Below the pieces are notes generated by a model, which ran no database searches, was not told the DNA's origin, and saw only the letters and a list, made by a program, of their open reading frames with translations. DNA of 16,641 bases from JAUWNJ01 sp034190305 (GTDB taxonomy: Bacteria; Planctomycetota; Phycisphaerae; SM23-33), in contig JAXHSV010000043.1 in assembly GCA_034190305.1 (NCBI GenBank), forward strand, positions 1 to 16,641. The letters are read 5' to 3'. Shown piece by piece: positions 14,621 through 16,641 of this stretch (within the stretch, counting starts at the first letter, position 1; each line of letters starts with the position of its first letter). The translations under genes and the position numbers were made by a program.

Positions 14621-15547
14621 GTGGCTGAAAATTTCGGAGACAGATTGCTGGCGGCGATTGACGGGAAAGGTTCGCCGGTATGCGTTGGGATCGACCCCGC
14701 CTTTGACCGCCTGCCGAAAAAACTTCAAAAAAAAGTTGGCGACGAAATCGAGCAAACCGAGTTCATCAACATCTTCTGCCTGGAGGTTCTGAAGATCGTC
14801 GCGCCGTTTGTCCCGGCTGTGAAGATTCAGTCGGCGTATTTCGAGAAGTACGGCTCGGTCGGCGTGGACCTGTACGAACTGCTGGTGGAATCGGCCAGGG
14901 ATGACGGCCTGATCGTCATAGGCGACGTGAAGCGCAATGACATCGGCTCGACGGCCCAGGCGTATGCGGCTGGGCATCTCGGAAGTCTTTTTACGCCCTA
15001 CGGACCTGTGGAGCGAACGCCTGACGCCATTACCGTCAACGGATACTTCGGCGCCGACGGGCTGAAACCATTTATCGACAAAGCCAAAGATGCCGGCAAG
15101 GGCGTCTTCGTCCTGGTGCGGACGTCGAACCCGTCGGCGGCGACCATCCAGGATTTCCCCGATGCGAACGGGAAAAAGTTCTACGAACACATCGCCGAAC
15201 AGGTTGCGGCTATTGGCGGCGGTGAAGGGCTTATCGGCCGCAGCGGTTACAGTTGCGTCGGTGCCGTCGTCGGCGCGACCTATCCAGACGAAGCCTCTCG
15301 CCTGCGTGAAATAATGCCACAGCAGATATTCCTCGTTCCCGGTTACGGCGCACAGGGCGCATCGGCAGCCGACTGCGCCGCCGCCTTCAAATCCGACGGC
15401 ACGGGCGCAATCGTCAACGCCGGCCGGTCCGTTATCTACGCCTTCAGCCAGGATGAATACGCCGGAATGGATTGGAAAAAGGCTATCGAAACCGCAGCCA
15501 AAAAATTCGCCGAAGACATCCGCCAGGCCGTTGAGGAAAACAGATAA
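14621..15547 (+). CDS. pyrF: Orotidine 5'-phosphate decarboxylase (type 2)
   Basis: Final step of UMP synthesis, converting OMP to UMP in the cytosol. Landmarks: VCVGIDPAFDRLP (20-32), VKIQSAYFEKYG (67-78), the catalytic DVKRNDIGSTAQAYA with Lys104 and Asp107, and NAGRSVIYAF near the C terminus. DVKRNDIGSTA marks the type 2 subfamily. The 308 residues are slightly long for the group (about 270-300). The start is GTG 14621 with AAGGA 7 bases upstream. It lies 48 bp after the AAA ATPase gene, with no clear terminator between. A CACAAAG inverted-repeat element begins at its stop codon. A long open frame on the opposite strand is a shadow. Confidence 0.96.
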   Translation: MAENFGDRLLAAIDGKGSPVCVGIDPAFDRLPKKLQKKVGDEIEQTEFINIFCLEVLKIVAPFVPAVKIQSAYFEKYGSVGVDLYELLVESARDDGLIVIGDVKRNDIGSTAQAYAAGHLGSLFTPYGPVERTPDAITVNGYFGADGLKPFIDKAKDAGKGVFVLVRTSNPSAATIQDFPDANGKKFYEHIAEQVAAIGGGEGLIGRSGYSCVGAVVGATYPDEASRLREIMPQQIFLVPGYGAQGASAADCAAAFKSDGTGAIVNAGRSVIYAFSQDEYAGMDWKKAIETAAKKFAEDIRQAVEENR

Positions 15548-15632
15548 ACCACAAAGGACTCAAAGAGAAAAATAAGAAGCAATTTAATTGAAAAAAGTTG
15601 TTTTCTTTGTGCTATTCGTGTTCTTTGTGGTT
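15547..15632. repeat. CACAAAG inverted-repeat element, copy 2
   Basis: The gene-proximal arm (15547-15571; ACCACAAAG plus a second unit) starts on the last base of the pyrF stop. The distal arm (15601-15632) has three units and is 29/32 identical to the 32-base arm after metF. In both copies the short arm is next to the gene and the long arm is distal, so the element has a fixed orientation relative to the upstream gene's 3' end. An A/T-rich loop of about 30 bases separates the arms. Confidence 0.85.
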
Positions 15633-15651
15633 CAAATCCTTTTTCGACGCC

Positions 15652-16602
15652 GTGAGCAGAAAAATATCCAACACCCAGTTGTTCGCATTGCCCGCCCCGC
15701 CGGCAGCGGAGATTCGTGTCGGCGGCGTAGCCTACAGGCTCCTGCGCGTCTTCAAGCATGATTTTTTCGCAGCCACGGCGATGTACGAAGCGATCGGTAG
15801 CACGGGCAGTTTGCCCGTATGGGTTTCGCCCGTGGCGCCTTCAGGTACTACGAGCGTCCCGCTCGTAGATTCCTGTGGTATGCCCTCGGCGTCAGGTACG
15901 GGCGAGACGCCCGTACCACCAGTAATTCCCAAAATCGTCGTCAAGACATATCGCGCCCAGCCGTTTTTCGGCCTGGCGATGGACTGGCTTGGACGCTTCA
16001 GCCGGGAGCACGAGAAAGCAATTTACGAAGCGCTGGAAGGCGCCGCCGGCGTCCCGCGATTCCTCGGCTGCGTCGGACCGACAGGACTGGCCGTCGAATA
16101 CATAGACGCGGTGCCGCTGGATCACCTCGATAAACCCCCTGCCGGTTATTTCGACCGGATGCGGCAAATCCTCGACGCCGTCCACGCCCGCGGCGTCGCA
16201 TACGTCGATGCCAACAAACTCTCGAACATGCTGGTATCGCACGACGGTTCGGCCCACCTGATCGATTTCCAGATCGCGATCCGCCGCCGCGACGACTGGC
16301 CCTGGCCGATGCGGGCAATCGCCGCAAGTCTCGTCCGATACCTCCAGGGAAAAGACATCTACCATCTCTGCAAACAAAAACGCCGACTGGCGCCGGACGA
16401 ACTGACGGATGAGGAAGAGAAAATCTCGCGCCGTCGGGGAATGTGGCATCGCCTGCATCGAAAAATCACCAAGCCTTATCGCGCCGTCCGCCGGGACTTC
16501 CTGAGGCGACGATATCGCGCAGGCAAAATGGAAAGTCCGTCAGCGGAACTGGAAGACCACCACCAGCCGGAAAAACAGACCTGGCGAGCGGAAAAACAGT
16601 AG
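15652..16602 (+). CDS. InaA/RIO-like (lipopolysaccharide-kinase-type) protein kinase homologue with in-frame repeat insertion
   Basis: Kinase-fold protein of about 316 residues. Counting from the GTG at 15652: VFKHDFFAATAMYEA (33-47), VVK with the ATP-binding Lys near 98, the catalytic loop AYVDANKLSN (183-192; Asp186, Asn192), and LIDFQIA (203-209) in place of DFG. The C-terminal 80 residues are strongly basic. Residues about 49-93 are encoded by three hairpin repeats and read as low-complexity sequence with TGETPVPP. They interrupt the region between the glycine-loop strands and the ATP-binding Lys. The frame is kept because the insertion is about 135 bases (45 codons). The GTG at 15652 is chosen because the longer TTG start at 15598 lies inside the CACAAAG repeat. 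No good Shine-Dalgarno sequence is seen, so the start is uncertain. The substrate is unknown. Confidence 0.75.
   Translation: MSRKISNTQLFALPAPPAAEIRVGGVAYRLLRVFKHDFFAATAMYEAIGSTGSLPVWVSPVAPSGTTSVPLVDSCGMPSASGTGETPVPPVIPKIVVKTYRAQPFFGLAMDWLGRFSREHEKAIYEALEGAAGVPRFLGCVGPTGLAVEYIDAVPLDHLDKPPAGYFDRMRQILDAVHARGVAYVDANKLSNMLVSHDGSAHLIDFQIAIRRRDDWPWPMRAIAASLVRYLQGKDIYHLCKQKRRLAPDELTDEEEKISRRRGMWHRLHRKITKPYRAVRRDFLRRRYRAGKMESPSAELEDHHQPEKQTWRAEKQ
15802..15917. repeat. Three REP-like palindromes inside the kinase gene
   Basis: Three perfect hairpins, each with a 3-base loop, lie in 116 bp. They are ACGGGCA/TGCCCGT (15802-15818, 7-bp stem), CTACGAGCG/CGCTCGTAG (15848-15868, 9-bp stem) and GGTACGGGCG/CGCCCGTACC (15895-15917, 10-bp stem). 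They match the style of dispersed palindromic repeats in Planctomycetota and related genomes. They sit within the kinase reading frame without breaking it. Confidence 0.9.
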
Positions 16603-16641
16603 CCGCCCAAGGCGGCAGATGAGCGAAGCGAATCTGCCGGA
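16603..16641. repeat. Double palindrome after the kinase stop codon
   Basis: CCGCC/GGCGG (16603-16615, loop CAA) overlaps a second stem CGGCAGAT/ATCTGCCG (16613-16639, 11-base loop). The two stems share bases, so they could form alternative structures. The element begins directly after the kinase stop codon and runs to the window edge, so its full extent is unknown. No T-run is visible, so it is a dispersed palindrome rather than a clear terminator. Confidence 0.7.

Noticed and set aside
14141..15190. A 349-codon open frame on the minus strand
   Set aside because: It is fully antisense to pyrF and the AAA gene end, both with strong family motifs. Its translation shows no recognisable domain and is Arg/Val/Asp-rich as expected of a shadow frame.
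15598..15651. N-terminal extension of the kinase from TTG 15598
   Set aside because: The sequence is the distal arm of the CACAAAG repeat plus linker, not kinase-like.

Overview
The window (16,641 bp, moderately GC-rich) looks like a chromosomal segment of a Planctomycetota-type bacterium, plausibly a Phycisphaerae-like lineage. This is an inference from three things. One is an InaA-like kinase whose reading frame carries palindromic repeats encoding a TGETPVPP stretch. The second is dispersed CACAAAG-type and TCAGCNN-type repeats. The third is the mix of secreted HEAT-repeat and ABC-2 exporter genes. No rRNA, tRNA or CRISPR array is visible, and no stretch over 300 bp lacks a gene.

Layout. 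Bases 1-763 hold a decayed IS1380-family transposase (C-terminal third only) flanked by imperfect 24-bp direct repeats. Bases 865-4695 (minus strand) form a tetrahydrofolate one-carbon operon read fhs, metF, folD, with a good sigma70-like promoter before fhs. It supplies the three folate steps from formate to 5-methyl-THF. The FolD carries changes at two catalytic positions (Lys to Gln, Asp to Glu). Bases 4864-11937 (minus) form a four-gene operon: a large exported or membrane protein, an ABC ATPase, a two-module ABC-2 permease and a secreted HEAT-repeat protein. It has its own promoter at 11993-12021. Bases 12078-13200 (minus) are prfB (RF2), whose full product needs a +1 programmed frameshift at a CTTTGAC site. 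The zero-frame leader of 25 codons lies upstream of the open frame and is easy to miss. Bases 13352-14572 (plus) encode a solitary AAA-type ATPase in a more AT-rich patch with its own promoter. Bases 14621-15547 (plus) are pyrF. Bases 15652-16602 (plus) are an atypical InaA/RIO-like kinase interrupted in frame by three perfect hairpin repeats.

Repeats are a theme. A CACAAAG inverted-repeat element lies directly after the stop codons of both metF and pyrF, in the same orientation relative to the gene. A heptad TCAGCNN array separates the ABC ATPase from its permease and encodes the last ten residues of the ATPase. Palindromes also sit at both window edges. The parts most worth a second look are the FolD active-site changes, the SPY tripeptide in RF2, the repeat element family, and the uncharacterised exporter operon. 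I did not find a convincing new defence or multi-gene novel system beyond that exporter operon.
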